Positions 10,713 through 22,828 of a DNA stretch of 64,000 nucleotides are shown piece after piece. The notes beneath the pieces were generated by a model. That model saw nothing but the letters and a program-made list of their open reading frames with translations, did no database searches and was not told the DNA's origin. Numbering within the stretch: position 1 is the first letter of the stretch; each line of letters begins with the position of its first letter. Source of the DNA: Tipula vernalis (Eukaryota; Arthropoda; Insecta; Diptera; Tipulidae); NCBI GenBank assembly GCA_958295665.1, contig OY282559.1, positions 258,174,245-258,238,244 of the forward strand, written 5' to 3'. A program made the position numbers and the translations under genes.

Positions 10713-13014
10713 GATGCACTAAACGGCTTTAAACCATTTAAATCGGCTGGCCCGGACGGTATCATCCCAGCTGAGCTGCAAAAACACTCGTCGATCATTC
10801 TCCCATGGCTGGAGGTGAACTTCAGGGGGTGTCTAAAATTGAATTATATTCCTAGGAAATGGACGGAGGTCAGGGTGATTTTCATCCCGAAAACGGGAAA
10901 GAATTCACAGACCTACCCAAAGGACCTAAGACCGATAACTCTATCATCCTTTCTGTTGAAAACATTGGAAAGATAGATCGACGTGTACATTCGTACAAAA
11001 ATAAATCCCAGTAGGTGGGCGACTTCTCAACATGCGTACTGGAAAGGGAGATCTGTGGACACGGCTCTGCATTCCCTGGTGCGAACAATTGAGAAATCAA
11101 TCCATTCGAAAGAGTACTGTATGGTAGCCTTCCTCGATATAGAGGGCGCCTTTAACAATGTCAGGACGGAGGCAGTTCGGGAAGGACTGTCTTTCTTAGG
11201 TGTGGACGACTCCTTAGGGAGATTAATAAATCAGATGCTAGAAGGCAGGATTATTAATGCGGATATGGGGGAAACCACCAGTAGAAGGCGAGTAGTTAGA
11301 GGAACTCCGCAAGGTGGTGTCCTATCACCTCTTCTCTGGAACATAGTTATCAATGGATTACTTTTGGAACTGGAGAGGGAGGGAATAGGAGTGATAGCGT
11401 ATGCAGATGACGTGGCGATCGCGATCTCGGGTAAGTACCTAGGCACGATTAAGGAGGTCATGCAACACCCGCTCGTAATCATTTTAAAGTGGGCCAGCAA
11501 ATGTGGGCTGGGTATAAATCCATCCAAAACAGTGCTGGTACTCTTCACCAAGAAATATAAAATTCCGGTAGTTGCCCCTCCTACCTTAAATGGCACGCCA
11601 CTGGCCTTTACTGATAAGGCAAGATTTCTGGGCATAATCTTGGACAGTAGGCTAAATTGGATGCCCAATATGTGGGGGGGGGGAAAGAAGTCTACCATGG
11701 CTTTGTACTCGTGTAGGAACGCCGTCGGAAGGAGATGGGGTCTAAAACCAGAGCTGGTACACTGGCTTTTCACCGCTGTAGTCAGACCGATTCTGATGTA
11801 CGGGGTGAGTGTGTGGTGGCCAGCACTAGACAAGAAAACTTATAAGAATAGGATAGAGAAGGTGCAGAGAACGGCCTGCTTGCTTATAAGCGGGGCACTG
11901 AGGACAACCCCTACACGTGCTCTGGAGGCTATGTTTTCTTCCTGTCGACATCTTTGGTAAGCAGAGAGCGGCAACTACGGCTGCACGACTCTCTGCCGTG
12001 GGTGTGTGGAAATGTCTTCAGACGGGCCACTCGACGATTGGCAGGTCGCTAAAGGCAGATGTGGTGAATAGTGACTACACAACACCGGTTGTTTGCTTTG
12101 AAATGGGTTTCCGGACTCTTCTCCCCTCAAGGGAATCATGGGGGAACAGGTCAATAGCAGAAACTGGTTGTATTCAATTTTACACTGACGGCTCCAAGCT
12201 AGACGGCAAAGTCGGAGCAGGAGTCTTTTGTGATAAATTAAATGTGAATTTATCCGTTCGTCTTCCTGATCACTGCAGTGTGTACCAGGCGGAGGTGGTA
12301 GCAATTGAGGAAGCGCTGACTTGGTTGAGGCATAATGTCATATCCACAAGGGATATAACAATATATGTGGACAGTCAGGCGGCAATCAAGACGCTGGAAT
12401 CAGTTTCCCTGACATCCGTGGTGGCATTGAGGTGCCGCTCATCTCTTAACGAGATGATTGAGCAGTTCAATATCCAGATAGTCTGGGTCTTCGGTCACTC
12501 GGATATACGGGGGAACTGTAGGGCGGACGAACTGGCAAGGCAAGGTACAACTCTCCAATTGAAACCGGAAAGGGCAAATCTGGGGAGGCCCATAGCGGCG
12601 ATTTTTAGGGCGCTTGGTATTGAGGCGATAGCCTTGGCACAGAAGAGGTGGACTAACACCATAACATGTAATGTAGCGCGGCAAGTCTGGCCGAAACTGG
12701 ACTTGGAGCGCTCCAAGACGCTACTATCCCTACGCAGACCTGACTTAGGTATAGTCGTAGGGGTACTCACAGGACACTGCCACATTGGGGAGCATGCGAG
12801 GAGGCTTGGGTCAATGACAAATGACTTCTGTAGAAGCTGCATGGATGAGGAGGAGGAAGAGACCCTGAGCCACTTCCTCTGCTCATGCCCGGCGCTAGCT
12901 TACAGAAGGCACAAATATCTGGACAAGTATAGTTTGGACGGCCTTATGGATCTCATGAACTGCAATGTGCGAGATATCTTACGCTACGTAAATAGCTCAA
13001 ATTGGTTCCAGTGA
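10713..13014 (+). pseudogene. 5'-truncated LINE: reverse transcriptase + RNase H
   Basis: Non-LTR retrotransposon ORF2. From 10713 the frame reads NGFKPFKSAGPDGI (RT block), then LRPITLSSFLLKTLER followed by an in-frame TAG at 10974. From 10983 it reads FLDIEGAFNN, GTPQGGVLSPLLWN and IAYADDVAIA (RT palm with YADD). A frameshift near 11935 moves to the 11917-13014 frame, which holds an RNase H: FYTDGSKLDG, YQAEVVAIEEAL, IYVDSQAAI and NCRADELARQG. A Cys-rich tail (DFCRSC, then LSHFLCSCPAL) follows. The endonuclease and ORF1 are absent, the usual result of 5' truncation. RT plus RNase H plus Cys motif suits the I/R1/LOA group of insect LINEs; the exact clade is uncertain. Confidence 0.85.
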
Positions 13015-13112
13015 AGGTGAAAGGGGAGTAGGATCCCTCGGTATCACAACGGATCGTCACCGGTCTAAGTGTGCGTTTTGGCAGCCGCTCTAACCTAACC
13101 TAACTTAACCAT
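13015..13112 (+). repeat. LINE 3' UTR ending in (TAACC)n-like tail
   Basis: After the LINE stop there is about 70 bp of GC-richer UTR, then CTAACCTAACCTAACTTAAC at 13091-13110. This is a short pentameric TAACC tail instead of poly(A). It marks the 3' end of the LINE. Confidence 0.7.
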
Positions 13113-13147
13113 ATAATGCCTAAGACAGAAATTATGGGAATATATAT

Positions 13148-13464
<317 letters not shown>

Positions 13465-13483
13465 TATTAATTCCATTTACTTT

Positions 13484-13536
13484 ATGTCGAAGATAAATGG
13501 AAAAAAGGGTAGACAAAATTATGAGTACATACTATA
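13484..13536 (+). repeat. R1 copy 1, middle segment
   Basis: ATGTC...AGATAAATGGAAAAAAG and TAGACAAAATTATGAGTACA match 23886-23932. It continues R1 after the LINE and (TA)n insertion, and is then cut by the pogo-like MITE at 13537. Confidence 0.8.
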
Positions 13537-13654
13537 CAGTCGAAACTCGATTATCCGGGATGCTTGAGACCGAACGTTTCCCGGATAATCAAAGATCCCG
13601 GTTGATCGAATTTTTCAGTTTTATAAAAAAATACACAATATACATACTCGTATA

Positions 13655-13943
13655 ATTACGAGTCAGAATACCGTGAGTTAAATAAAAAAAAAATATTTAT
13701 TTAATAATTTTCTTACAATTTATTTATTAAGATGTTAAACTAAACACGAGTAAACCAGAACTAACTATTTTAACATTTAATTTTTATTCTATACAACAAT
13801 TAATGCTATGTTATGAAAATATTATTATACGATATTTTCCATCCGGTATCTTTTGTTCAAAGGTTTCAACTTGATTGTTTTTGCTGATGTTGCATTTGAA
13901 TGGTGGGAATGGAATGCAGTCAGCTTTATCTTCCGCATGTAAC
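13655..13943 (-). repeat. 3' LTR of errantivirus
   Basis: Identical over most of its length to 21982-22257. It carries about 13 extra bp (near 13712-13728) and a few substitutions. On the coding strand it begins GTTACATGCGGAAG and ends CTGACTCGTAAT. The purine stretch GGAGGA precedes it. Confidence 0.9.
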
Positions 13944-15446
13944 TCCTCCGGGGGGTGGGGAAAAGGCGTCCTCGGCCTTTGGTAGGATGCCATATTTGGA
14001 GAGTACATCGGAGTAGGTGTGCTAGGCAAAGTGGTGGATGTGGGCGATGATGTTTTACTCGAATCGTTGTTGTTTATTGTGGATGAGCGGTGAGCAATAC
14101 GAATGTGGACAATCAATATGATTATACCTATTGATGAGACAGAGATTCCTCCTGACAGGGTCAACATCCATTTTTGATGATCTGCTTGTCTTAAATATAC
14201 GTGCGTCAACCGTTTTCTATTCTCGATGTTTTCTTGATTGGGAACATCAACACTCAAGGAGGCGATTAATTGACGTGTGGCTTGTACATTATGTACTGCT
14301 CCTTGAATTACCTGCATCTCAGTTTCTACTTCATACGAGTGGAACTTTTTGTCACGAAAAGTCAGCGTACAATTGAAAAAGTCTACCAAAAAATTCCCTG
14401 TTAATTCTCTTTTGTTGGGCCCGCAGTTCGAGTATAGCGTTTCATTCTTGGCATTAATGAGGAGAAGTTTATCTTCTGCGATATATTGAACGGTAGTTTG
14501 TGTTTCTGACGTAACATTGCTCTGACTTCTAGCTCCCATTATTAACGGTCTGATGCAACTATCCCGAAACTCCTTAATGTCGGAGTGTTTTTGGACGAAG
14601 GTGTTATGATTTAATGTCGTGAATACCTTCTGTTTAGATTTAATTAAATGTCGTGGGTAATCGGGTATAATTGTGTTGTTGACGACTAAAGGTATTACTG
14701 TCAAAATGACGGAGTCTTCCTCTTCCATTTTAGGTACTTGTAGGACATATAGAAGCGTATCTTTGTTAATGACGATTTTGGGTGTTACGTATTTAAGCGC
14801 TTCGTCTGGTAGCGTTACACTGATGCTCTGGCTGACTTGGAAATCCTTAATCTTTAAAATTTCTGTCAGTGTGAGGATCCGATTGCTTGGCAGTTCGATC
14901 TTTGTCCTGACTATTGTCTCTTGGATATCTTCAAGTATCGTATTTACTGTGTCGATGTTTATAATCGTGGCGATCATATCAATTTCAGTGAGTATCACGG
15001 TATTGGCTATAGTAGTATTCCGCATTGCTCTGTTTACGGTGCTTGTGATAATTTCGATTCTATGATTGATTTGCTCATTGACGTGAAACTGCTGGTTATT
15101 TACATTGATGAGTTCCTTCATTGTGCCATTGATTAGCCGGAGATGATATATTATGGAAGTTATTAACTAATTCTGTATATTTATGTTGTATGATCTTGTT
15201 TAATTCTAACTTATCATCTAATTTGTTTTTAACAATTCTGCTGATTGAGTTTATGGTAATTTCTAAATTTATTAGGTTAATAGGATGTATAATTTTCATG
15301 ACCCCTGTTTGTATTTTACATGGTTTAAATTTAAGCAATAAAATTGGGTCTTCGTGTAAATTTTTTATTTCTAATTTTTGACTAAAACAGATTTGTAAAG
15401 TTATTGTTAATGTAAGTATTTTCATAATGAAATGCATGAAATGCAT
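13811..15446 (-). pseudogene. Errantivirus env, frameshifted
   Basis: Envelope glycoprotein of an insect errantivirus, needed for membrane fusion in infectious relatives. The N-terminal part (15446-15096) has a hydrophobic signal-like start (ILTLTITLQICFS). The main part (15121-13811, 436 aa) has several N-x-S/T sites, CTLTFRDKKF, and a C-terminal membrane segment (about 14 hydrophobic residues in SVSSIGIIILIVHI) followed by a Ser/Thr/Pro-rich tail that runs into the LTR. The two parts are in different frames and overlap by about 25 bp, so one frameshift separates them. I see no clear furin-type site in the readable parts. The product is not expected to be functional as it stands. Confidence 0.8.
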
Positions 15447-15649
15447 TGTAAATGTTAGTTTATATTTTTTTTTTTTTGAATTAAAAGCGTAAATTTAAGC
15501 TTACAATTGAATATTAAATTAACAATATTATTCTTAAACTATATGGTAATTATATTTCTATCTAATTTTATCAAAAATTACAAAGTTTTACTAAGATTTA
15601 TTTGAAATGATAATAAAAATTGATTTTAATTAATTTTGTTTTTTCAATC

Positions 15650-16870
15650 TTTTTATTTTACTGTTGTAACGCAATCCCCAAAGGGATTACGTTAACAGAC
15701 ATGAGAATAGCGGTCTGATGCGGTATAGTAGCTGGCTAGAGCTCACGGTGCGGCGTGGGGATTCTCGACATATTTCTCATGCTTGAATAACCGCATGAAG
15801 AACAAAATTAGAGGGGCAAATGGAAATTAAAAATTAATTTGCCACGGCCTCAGCGGCAAAAGAAAATAATAAGCTGGGAGTGATCGATCCGGAGTGACCG
15901 TCTCAATCCCAGGCGACTACCGCCGTGACTGCCACACGGGCCTCCCCTCATCGGGCCGGCTACTGGGATGCTGTTTCCCAGTCGCGACGGCCACCGATGC
16001 CACTATGAGGGAAGGACGCCCGCATGACAATCCCAGCGACAATCCCCCGGAACGGAGACCGTCACCCCGACGCGATCAACTCATGTGGCGTGCCGCCCTC
16101 TAGCACAGCCTGTCCTGGAGGAACGAACGGCACGCACGGAAAAGGGTGGAAAAAGGCCGACCCTTCACATGACCACACCTCATATGATCCGATCAATTAT
16201 TTATTTACACGCACATGGTGCAACGTAGTACACTACAGTAAAAATTCAAAGAAAAGTTCTGTTACGGTAAAAGTAAAAAAATTGAAAATTAGGTAAGTTA
16301 AATTACGTTAAAACTGATTCTACGTTACTGTTAGATTTCACTTTCACTATCACTGTTGTAAGAAAACCAAGAAAAACACAAAAATACCTGAAAGAGATGA
16401 ACCGTTATGGGGTCGAACCACACCCAAAACGGACAACCGAGCCAAAGCGAAGAGAGAAAAAAAACGGAAATTCCAAACGCAATTAATCAAAATGACGGAA
16501 AAGAAAAATATAACCGGACAATACTTTGCTCTGCGTGGGGCTTTCACCAAATCGGTGCACCACCACGAAACGCCGAAAACGAAGGTAAAAATAGTAGAAT
16601 ATGTACAATATTATGAAAAATAGCGAGGGAGAAACAAACTGTTACAGAACTTGTATAATTACAATTTACAGTTAGCCAGATTGATTGTCCCTTTATTGTT
16701 TTAGCTTTGATTTTTAAAGGCCAGTCCGACCACTGCAACCAGCGCCGACGCAGGATCCCCCTCACAATTGATTGCCTGCCCCCACGGGCGGAATCTCACA
16801 AAATATACGGAATGATTCGCGTGGGTTATGATAAATTTAACCCACTGGTACAACAAACGGACACTAACTT
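15650..16870. other. GC-rich block inserted between pol and env
   Basis: The composition jumps from about 25% to over 50% GC at about 15850-16160. The block begins near a small palindrome (GTAACGCAATCCC and GGGATTACGTTAAC flanking CAAA, 15667-15695). Open frames of 60-90 codons on both strands have no recognised motif. It is not part of a normal errantivirus, which runs pol directly into env, so it is an insertion. A solo LTR or the 5' UTR of another retroelement are possible; I cannot decide. Confidence 0.5.
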
Positions 16871-16875
16871 ATCTG

Positions 16876-16879
<4 letters not shown>

Positions 16880-16946
<67 letters not shown>
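16880..16946. repeat. (TA)n microsatellite
   Basis: About 67 bp of alternating AT with one G. It lies at the right side of the GC-rich block. Confidence 0.9.
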
Positions 16947-16947
<1 letters not shown>

Positions 16948-17169
16948 CTTTTCTTTGGTTTAACCACACTATTATAAACAAAAAAGATTTTTTTTTCCCC
17001 TTTTTGAATTTTTATAAACTTTATTATATCTCGTCCTGTTATACAAATGACGCCACCAGGCAATAAAATAATATAATACAAATGACGCCATAATAATCTG
17101 ATGTAAATGAAGCGACATTAATATGTATGTAGAATCATGTATATAAATAAAAATCAAGGAAGTCACACG

Positions 17170-18260
17170 ACCCTTAATTTACTTTTAATTTCATTATGAT
17201 TAATTTTTTTTTTTTTTTTTGTTAATAATTTTGAGTTTTTTTCTCTTTTAATAAATTAAAGTCTAATAGCTTATTATAACTTTCACTATAATTTTTTTTT
17301 TTTTATAACATAAGTATTCATAACATTTTGATTTCATTATTTATAATTTTATTATTTTTTTTTTCAATCCATAAAAAATTTTTTTCAACAAAACAAAAAA
17401 AAAATTTTATATAAAATAAACACAATTGATATACTTTTTTTGTTTTGTTTTTTTTTTTTTATCGTCCACGGTCAATGACCAAAACAACATTCAAAATTCG
17501 ACTTAACAGTCAAAAAAAAAAACAAATTCCAAACTAAACTCACTTTATAGAGAATTAAAATTAGACTCTATATAAATCAAAAAAAAACTGGTCTTCATCG
17601 ACCGAGTTCAAAACTAGACTTTTTGTTACCAAATTCCAAACTAGACTTTTTATATAAAAAAAATTTGGACTTATTGTCCCAAATGACAAAACTAGACTAC
17701 CCATTTTATTTTTATTTTTTATCAAAAAAAAATCAGTCAATTTTTTTTCCCCCTCTATTTTTCACTTCGCATCGCTGTTCGTCCCCTTCGCTGTATTTGT
17801 GCACATTGTTCATCATTTTTATTTTTATTTTTTATTTTTTATTATTGTAAAATCTTTATTGAAATTTATGTTTTTTTATGTACACAAATACAACGAATAA
17901 GACGAACAACGACGACAAACATATGTACACACTCATCTGTACGGCCGCATCGGAATCATGTCTAATACACCGATCGGTTCTATCCCCACTCAGAGCAAAT
18001 ATCACGCGTTAATTTAAGCCAATGACACCAGAAAGAAAAATAGAATATTCCAGATTGAACATTTTAATAACGCAAATATTCCATCTCATACTACATAATA
18101 CATGTACACACACCAACTCGCAAGAGATATATATGCCTGTACATGACAATATAGAAAACAAGTAAATGCAAACAAAAATTTAAAATATGTTTACATAGCA
18201 ATCGGAGGGAATACCGAACTTAAACTTGGAAATCATAAAAGCGAGCATAGGTATAAACAC
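17170..18260. other. AT-rich low-complexity stretch in the errantivirus
   Basis: Many T- and A-homopolymers. At 17520-17700 the word AACTAGACT or a close variant recurs at irregular spacing (four copies). Two copies of TACAAATGACGCCA lie at about 17041 and 17078. No gene seen. It lies between the integrase end and env and should not be there in an intact element. Confidence 0.5.
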
Positions 18261-18268
18261 CATGGTGG

Positions 18269-19450
18269 TCAGGGTATTTTATAACGATAAAAAAAGCTCA
18301 AATTATTTGAGCGTTTGGAATCTTCGCAAAAAAACTTCTTTTTCCTCTGTATGAAGTGGAGACGTATGCCAGTCGTAACACTGTGATTCCGCTTAATGTT
18401 TCTACTTGTGTGGAATGTTTTCAGCGCAACATTCTGAATTTTTTTCTCAATTCCTCTCGGTTGAGACCTCGTTTTGATGTTGGGTTTGAGGAACACCGTT
18501 TGACCTTCTGTAAGGTCGGGTGGTTTTTCCTTGTCAGAGTTGTATCTTTCCATTCTTGTGGATGCTTTTTGCAAATAATCGTGAACTGTTTGGAATATTT
18601 CGTGTGCTCGTGCTTGAATTTCTGCGGGGTTAGTGGAGTTGTTTTGATTGAAAATCACTTCATTCGGCGTGAAGCCGGTGGCAGAGTGCACGCTGTTGTT
18701 ATACAATGCAACTGACAATTCTATGGCAGTTGGGGTAGTATGATTGGGCAACTTACTTTTATTAGTATTGTATATTTCGATAACCGTTGCATGGGTCTTT
18801 TCGATCTGCCCATTAGATTCTGAAGACGATGCGTACTCTAATTGGATATGAAGATTATTCAGAAATTCTCTCATTTGCACGGATTGAAATGTAGTTTCGT
18901 GGTCGCACACAATACTGTTTGGTATTCCGAAAAGGCTGAAGTATTTATTGAGAGCACAGGTTACATCGGTGATATTTTTCGTTTCTATTGGTAACATTTG
19001 TAAATGTTTGGAAAAGGAGTCTATTATTGACAAGAATTTGCTTTTGTTTATAATAAAAATGTCCATGTGCAGTCTCTCTAGCGGCTTCGTCGTGATTGGC
19101 CGCGGGGATATTTTGATATTATAGGGCTTGCGGTCATATTTGTGATTGTTGCAAATATTACAAGCATTGATGTGAATTCTAATTTTGTTTCCCATTCTTG
19201 GGAAGAAAAATGCTCGCCTTAATTGCCTTTCCACTTCGGTAGTGCCCCTGTGGGCCCTTTGATGTTCTTTGATGATTAGTGCGTTCTGTCTTTCTTCATT
19301 GGTAACATCCTCAACCATTTTTGTCACAAAGACAAAGTGGCCAGGTTGACAAAAATGTTGTCTAAAGGTTTCTTGAATTGTATTGTATAAACTCTCGGGT
19401 GCCATAATTGCCGACTGTTTCCCATTGTGGTACTCTTTTAGAAAGGGCAT
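18269..19450 (-). pseudogene. Errantivirus integrase (pol C-terminus)
   Basis: Inserts the cDNA into host DNA. The 393-residue frame has a zinc-binding HHCC region (EHQRAHRGTTEVERQ, then ACNICNNH) and a catalytic core with D (HMDIFIINKS), D (IVCDHETTFQS) and E (SSSESNGQIEKTH), so the D-D-E residues are all present. The C-terminal region (LTEGQTVFLKPNI) is shorter than usual. It is the best-preserved part of pol here, although the upstream frame is broken near 19450. Confidence 0.85.
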
Positions 19451-19558
19451 CGTTCGTTCCGAACACTTTTTTTAGAAACAATAATTCTTTTAAAGTTTGG
19501 GAAGATGTTTTCTGAGATAACTGTATCAAGATTTGAGATTTTAAAGATTAATTGGTTT

Positions 19559-20229
19559 CTATAGTAGTTTATATGTAGGTCTGTCAGAAAAGTGGATGAA
19601 ATAATCATCCGAGGTATTTGCCGAATGAATCGTTTCGATGTCGTCAGTAGGTTGTGCGTTATATATTGGAGGTTCGCTGGATTCGCATACAGAGTTGTGA
19701 TCTAGTAATTCATTTGTGTGTGTTTCTTTAGTGTTAATGCTTGGTATGCGGCTAAGCGCGTCTGCAACGACGTTGGCTTTGCCTTCCTTGTGTACGGCAT
19801 TGTAGTCGTAGTTTTCTAGGTCCAATCTCCATCGTAATTTCTTGGAATTCTTTTCAGAGGACTTGAGGAATGTGAGATGCTTGTGGTTAGTTACCAGGGT
19901 GAATTTGTTCCCGTAAAGGTAAGGCTGATACATTTTACCGCCCAAATTATGGCCAGATCCTCTTTTTCATTGGTTGACTATCTCGCTTTTGTTAAATTTA
20001 GGGTACGGGATGCGAACGCGATGGGTTTCTCGACACTATTTTGGATTTGGGAAAGAACGGCGCCAAGCGCGAAATCCGAAGCGTCTGTCGTTAATATGAA
20101 TGGTTTAGAGAAATCCGGATAGGTAAGTATTTGATCGGTTGCAATAGTGTTTTTGAGTGTTTCGAAGGACCTGACATAATCTGGGTCTGCCAGATTTAGA
20201 GGTGTTTCCTTCTTTAAGTACTTCGTCAT
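19559..20229 (-). pseudogene. Errantivirus RNase H region, broken; RT core deleted
   Basis: Two frames. The first, 20229-19978, holds the connection between RT and RNase H (LNLADPDYVRSFETLK) and the first RNase H Asp (FILTTDASDFALG). The second, 19945-19559, has LVTNHKHLTFL and ADALSRI. A stop lies between them. The conserved RT motifs that should precede this are absent: the gag frame ends about 80 bp away. An internal deletion has removed protease and the RT fingers and palm. Confidence 0.8.
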
Positions 20230-20312
20230 GTTCCTCGCGATTTTTGAATAATCTTTCTGGTCCTCGATGAGAGATCTACGTCCATATACTCTGTGGGAGG
20301 CCTATCTAACAT

Positions 20313-21136
20313 TTAAGTTTGGAAATTCGGAATGTCTTTGGGTTTATTTTGTACCAGGTTATATTTCGAATGGTTGGTATTCAACTGGGTTACTTTCGAA
20401 TGAACAGTCTGACTTTGATTCTTTTTATAAGTGCCAGAAATTGTTTCGTTACTAGTAAATTTACATAGGAAGGCATATGCTTCCTCTATGCTTTTGGGTT
20501 TGGCGGCTTGCGCGTATCCAAAGTAAGGCTTTTTCAGGCCTGAGATAGACGCTGCCAGCGCATCTTCCTCGATGAATGTGGAAATCGCATTCCAGGAAGC
20601 ATAATAAGTTGCGTTTTGTTTCGCAAGGGATTTAATGTTTTGCACGATTTCCTTAGTTTTTTGTAGAAGCTATAAATGTTCATCGTGTCTTGTTGTTTAT
20701 TTGCCCACAGTTGGGATTTGTAGTATGAGAGCTCCTGCTTGTCGCCCAAAGCTTCAAGCAGCATCGCTTTGATTTCCGGAAAAGATTCAGGGTCTCCGGC
20801 GAGGCATAGGATCCTTTGCCTTACCCTCAATTTTGTTTTTAACTGCTTGTGTGTACATCTTGAATTGTGCTTGCGGAACTAGTTCTGCAAACAAGGATAA
20901 CGTTTCTTCGGCTGTTTTCAGCCATGCAGTTACTTGCTTTATATTCCCGTCAAAGGAGGGAATGGACTTGATCGGATCGGGGATCCTAAATAGGTCGGCA
21001 ACCTTTTGGTTGTCGTGCGTTGGTTCCTGTGGAACAACTGGTTTAACTGGTGTTTCGAGTTTTTGATTAAATATATCTTTTCAAGGTATGTTAATACTTG
21101 GTCCTGCTCGGATCGTTTTTGACTTAAGTTTGTCAA
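20313..21136 (-). pseudogene. Errantivirus gag, multiply frameshifted
   Basis: Three overlapping frames (21136-20939, 20830-20534, 20645-20313) together cover a gag-like protein. Seen are LGSPIRSSPFPPLTGI, LAGDPESFPEIKAMLLEALG and FGYAQAAKPKSIEEAYAF, with no zinc knuckle, as in errantivirus gags. The frames do not join, so no full product is expected. Confidence 0.65.
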
Positions 21137-21960
21137 TTGAGTAGCTATCGCGGCTAATTGTGCGTTAATTTAATTCCACTCCATTTCTTGGCGTGTATCC
21201 TCCGCCATTTGCCGTAAGTTTCTGTTTTCGTCAAATATTAACTTGATAGCCTTTTCCTTTTTCCGGATAGAATTCGTTTTGTCGAATTACTACGACTTTG
21301 TGTGAAAAATTAATTTATTAATCTAGTACACTTAGGATAAAGGTCTATCTTGTAGTATGCGATGGTAGTAGCATCGGCTGTTGCGCCTGTCTAGTAGTGC
21401 GCAATAGCGTGGCGTTAAGAAGTTTATTTTTCAAACAAAACACAATAAAAAAAAATGTAAATTAGACTAGCCTATTCTAGTAGTACACGACACAGAATAC
21501 AAATTACAAAAAAATATTAAAGAATTCTTACCTCAAAATTTTTTATTTTTTTTTGTGTGTAGTCGTGGTGTAGATGACAGCGGGTACCGAAAGTATGCTA
21601 TGTAGTGTGGTCGGTGTGATACGCAAGTACTTTGGGTGGTAATACCTTTAGCCCAGGATGTCAAAAGAAAATTTTCACCGAGTGTGCGTCTCTTCTATCG
21701 TAACTTACGTGGGTTTTTTAAAAACGATTCTTGATCGAGCGAGTATATTGTACTCCGTGTTCAACGATTCTCAATCAAGCGAGTATATTCTACTCCGTTT
21801 AGAAAACTTTCTAGCAACTACAGAATTTCCACACAACAAAGAGAAAATTAATTCAGACGGGATCACTGCAAAGTAGTTTTTATTTGCTACTTCTAGCACT
21901 GTTTTCACTACACAGAATGTTTGTTCACTTGCACTTTCACTACAATTTTAGAACAAGACT

Positions 21961-21981
21961 TTCGTCCGGACGGCTGCGCCA
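21961..21981 (-). promoter_or_regulatory. Primer binding site of errantivirus
   Basis: On the coding strand TGGCGCAGCCGTCCGGACGA follows the 5' LTR end (CGTAAT) without a gap. The TGGCGCAG start is the tRNA-Ser-type site of the 17.6/297 group of errantiviruses. Confidence 0.75.
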
Positions 21982-22257
21982 ATTACGAGTCAGAATACCG
22001 TGAGTTAAATAAAAAAAAAATATTTATTTAATAATTTTCTTACAAATGTTAAACTAAACACGAGTAAACTAGAACTAACTATTTTAACATTTAATTTTTA
22101 TTCTATACAACAATTAATGCTATGTTATCAAAATATTATCATACGATATTTTCCATCCGGTATCTTTTGTTCAAAGGTTTCAACTTGATTGTTTTTGCTG
22201 ATGTTGCATTTGAATGGTGGGAATGGAATGCAGTCAGCTTTATCTTCCGCATGTAAC
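21982..22257 (-). repeat. 5' LTR of errantivirus
   Basis: 276 bp, the partner of 13655-13943. TATA follows at 22258-22261 as the target duplication. Differences from the 3' LTR are few, so the insertion is not ancient. Confidence 0.9.
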
Positions 22258-22454
22258 TATATGTAGATATATGCTTAACACAGAAACAACACTGTTGCCA
22301 AAATTTAACGAAAAAAATAAAACTGAAAAATCCCGGTTAATCAATTGAAAATCTGGATAAACAAGAGACTGAAAAAAATCAACTGTGTAAAAAAAATCAC
22401 GGATAATAGAGGTTTACGGATAATCGGATCCCGGAAAATCGAGTTTCGACCATA

Positions 22455-22816
22455 AAACAATTAAATTATTAAATGTTTTTTGGTCATTTGAACATATAGT
22501 ATGTACGTACCAATTATTAAAATTTTTATTTATTTACGTTATATGTACTCAAATTTTTGCCATCTATTTTCGTTTGGCTTCAAATTATTGGTATCCACGT
22601 ACCTATTCAAATATTATGTCCATATTCAACGTTAAATATAAATGTAAAAATATATTAAATTGTTTTTTCGGTGTAAAATGTTTTTTAAAATTCGGTTATT
22701 AAACGCCCAGTTAATAGAAAATATAAATTTGAAAAAAAAGGAAATTAAATAAAACTATAAATTAAAATTAAATCTCTGGCTTATTTCATTTATTGTCTAA
22801 TCGTTTTCGTTACAAC
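22455..22816 (+). repeat. R1 copy 1, right segment
   Basis: Begins AAAACAATTAAATTATTAAA and matches 23934-24590, apart from the MITE in that copy. Shared words include GGTATCCACGTACCTATTCA and TTAAACGCCCAGTTAATAGA. Confidence 0.85.
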
Positions 22817-22828
22817 TAGATCAAAAAA

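Larger units (their letters stand above)
13655..22257 (-). mobile_element. Errantivirus-type Ty3/gypsy element (gag, partial pol, env)
   Basis: LTRs 13655-13943 and 21982-22257 are close copies. The target duplication is TATA (13651-13654 and 22258-22261), the known preference of insect errantiviruses. Coding order on the minus strand is gag (about 21136-20313), RNase H and integrase (20229-18269), then env (15446-13811). Protease and the finger/palm part of reverse transcriptase are missing at about 20230-20313, and a foreign block lies between integrase and env (about 15650-18260). The copy is therefore defective and could move only with help. Confidence 0.9.
13537..22452. mobile_element. 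pogo/Tigger-like MITE split by an errantivirus
   Basis: The left end CAGTCGAAACTCGATTATCC (13537-13556) and the right end are inverted repeats; the right end read backwards is TGGTCGAAACTCGATTTTCC (22452-22433). TA flanks both ends (13535-13536, 22453-22454), and joining the flanks reproduces the uninterrupted R1 sequence seen at about 23930. The MITE body is only 13537-13654 plus about 22262-22452, roughly 310 bp, with inner words AATCCCGGTTAATC. An 8.6-kb retroelement sits inside it. TIR sequence and TA duplication suit the pogo/Tigger branch. Confidence 0.85.

Noticed and set aside
14131..15136. Plus-strand frames opposite env
   Set aside because: They are antisense shadows of the env reading; composition follows the env codons.
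15894..16296. GC-rich frames as candidate genes
   Set aside because: They overlap on both strands, lack any motif and sit in a probable insertion inside a retroelement.
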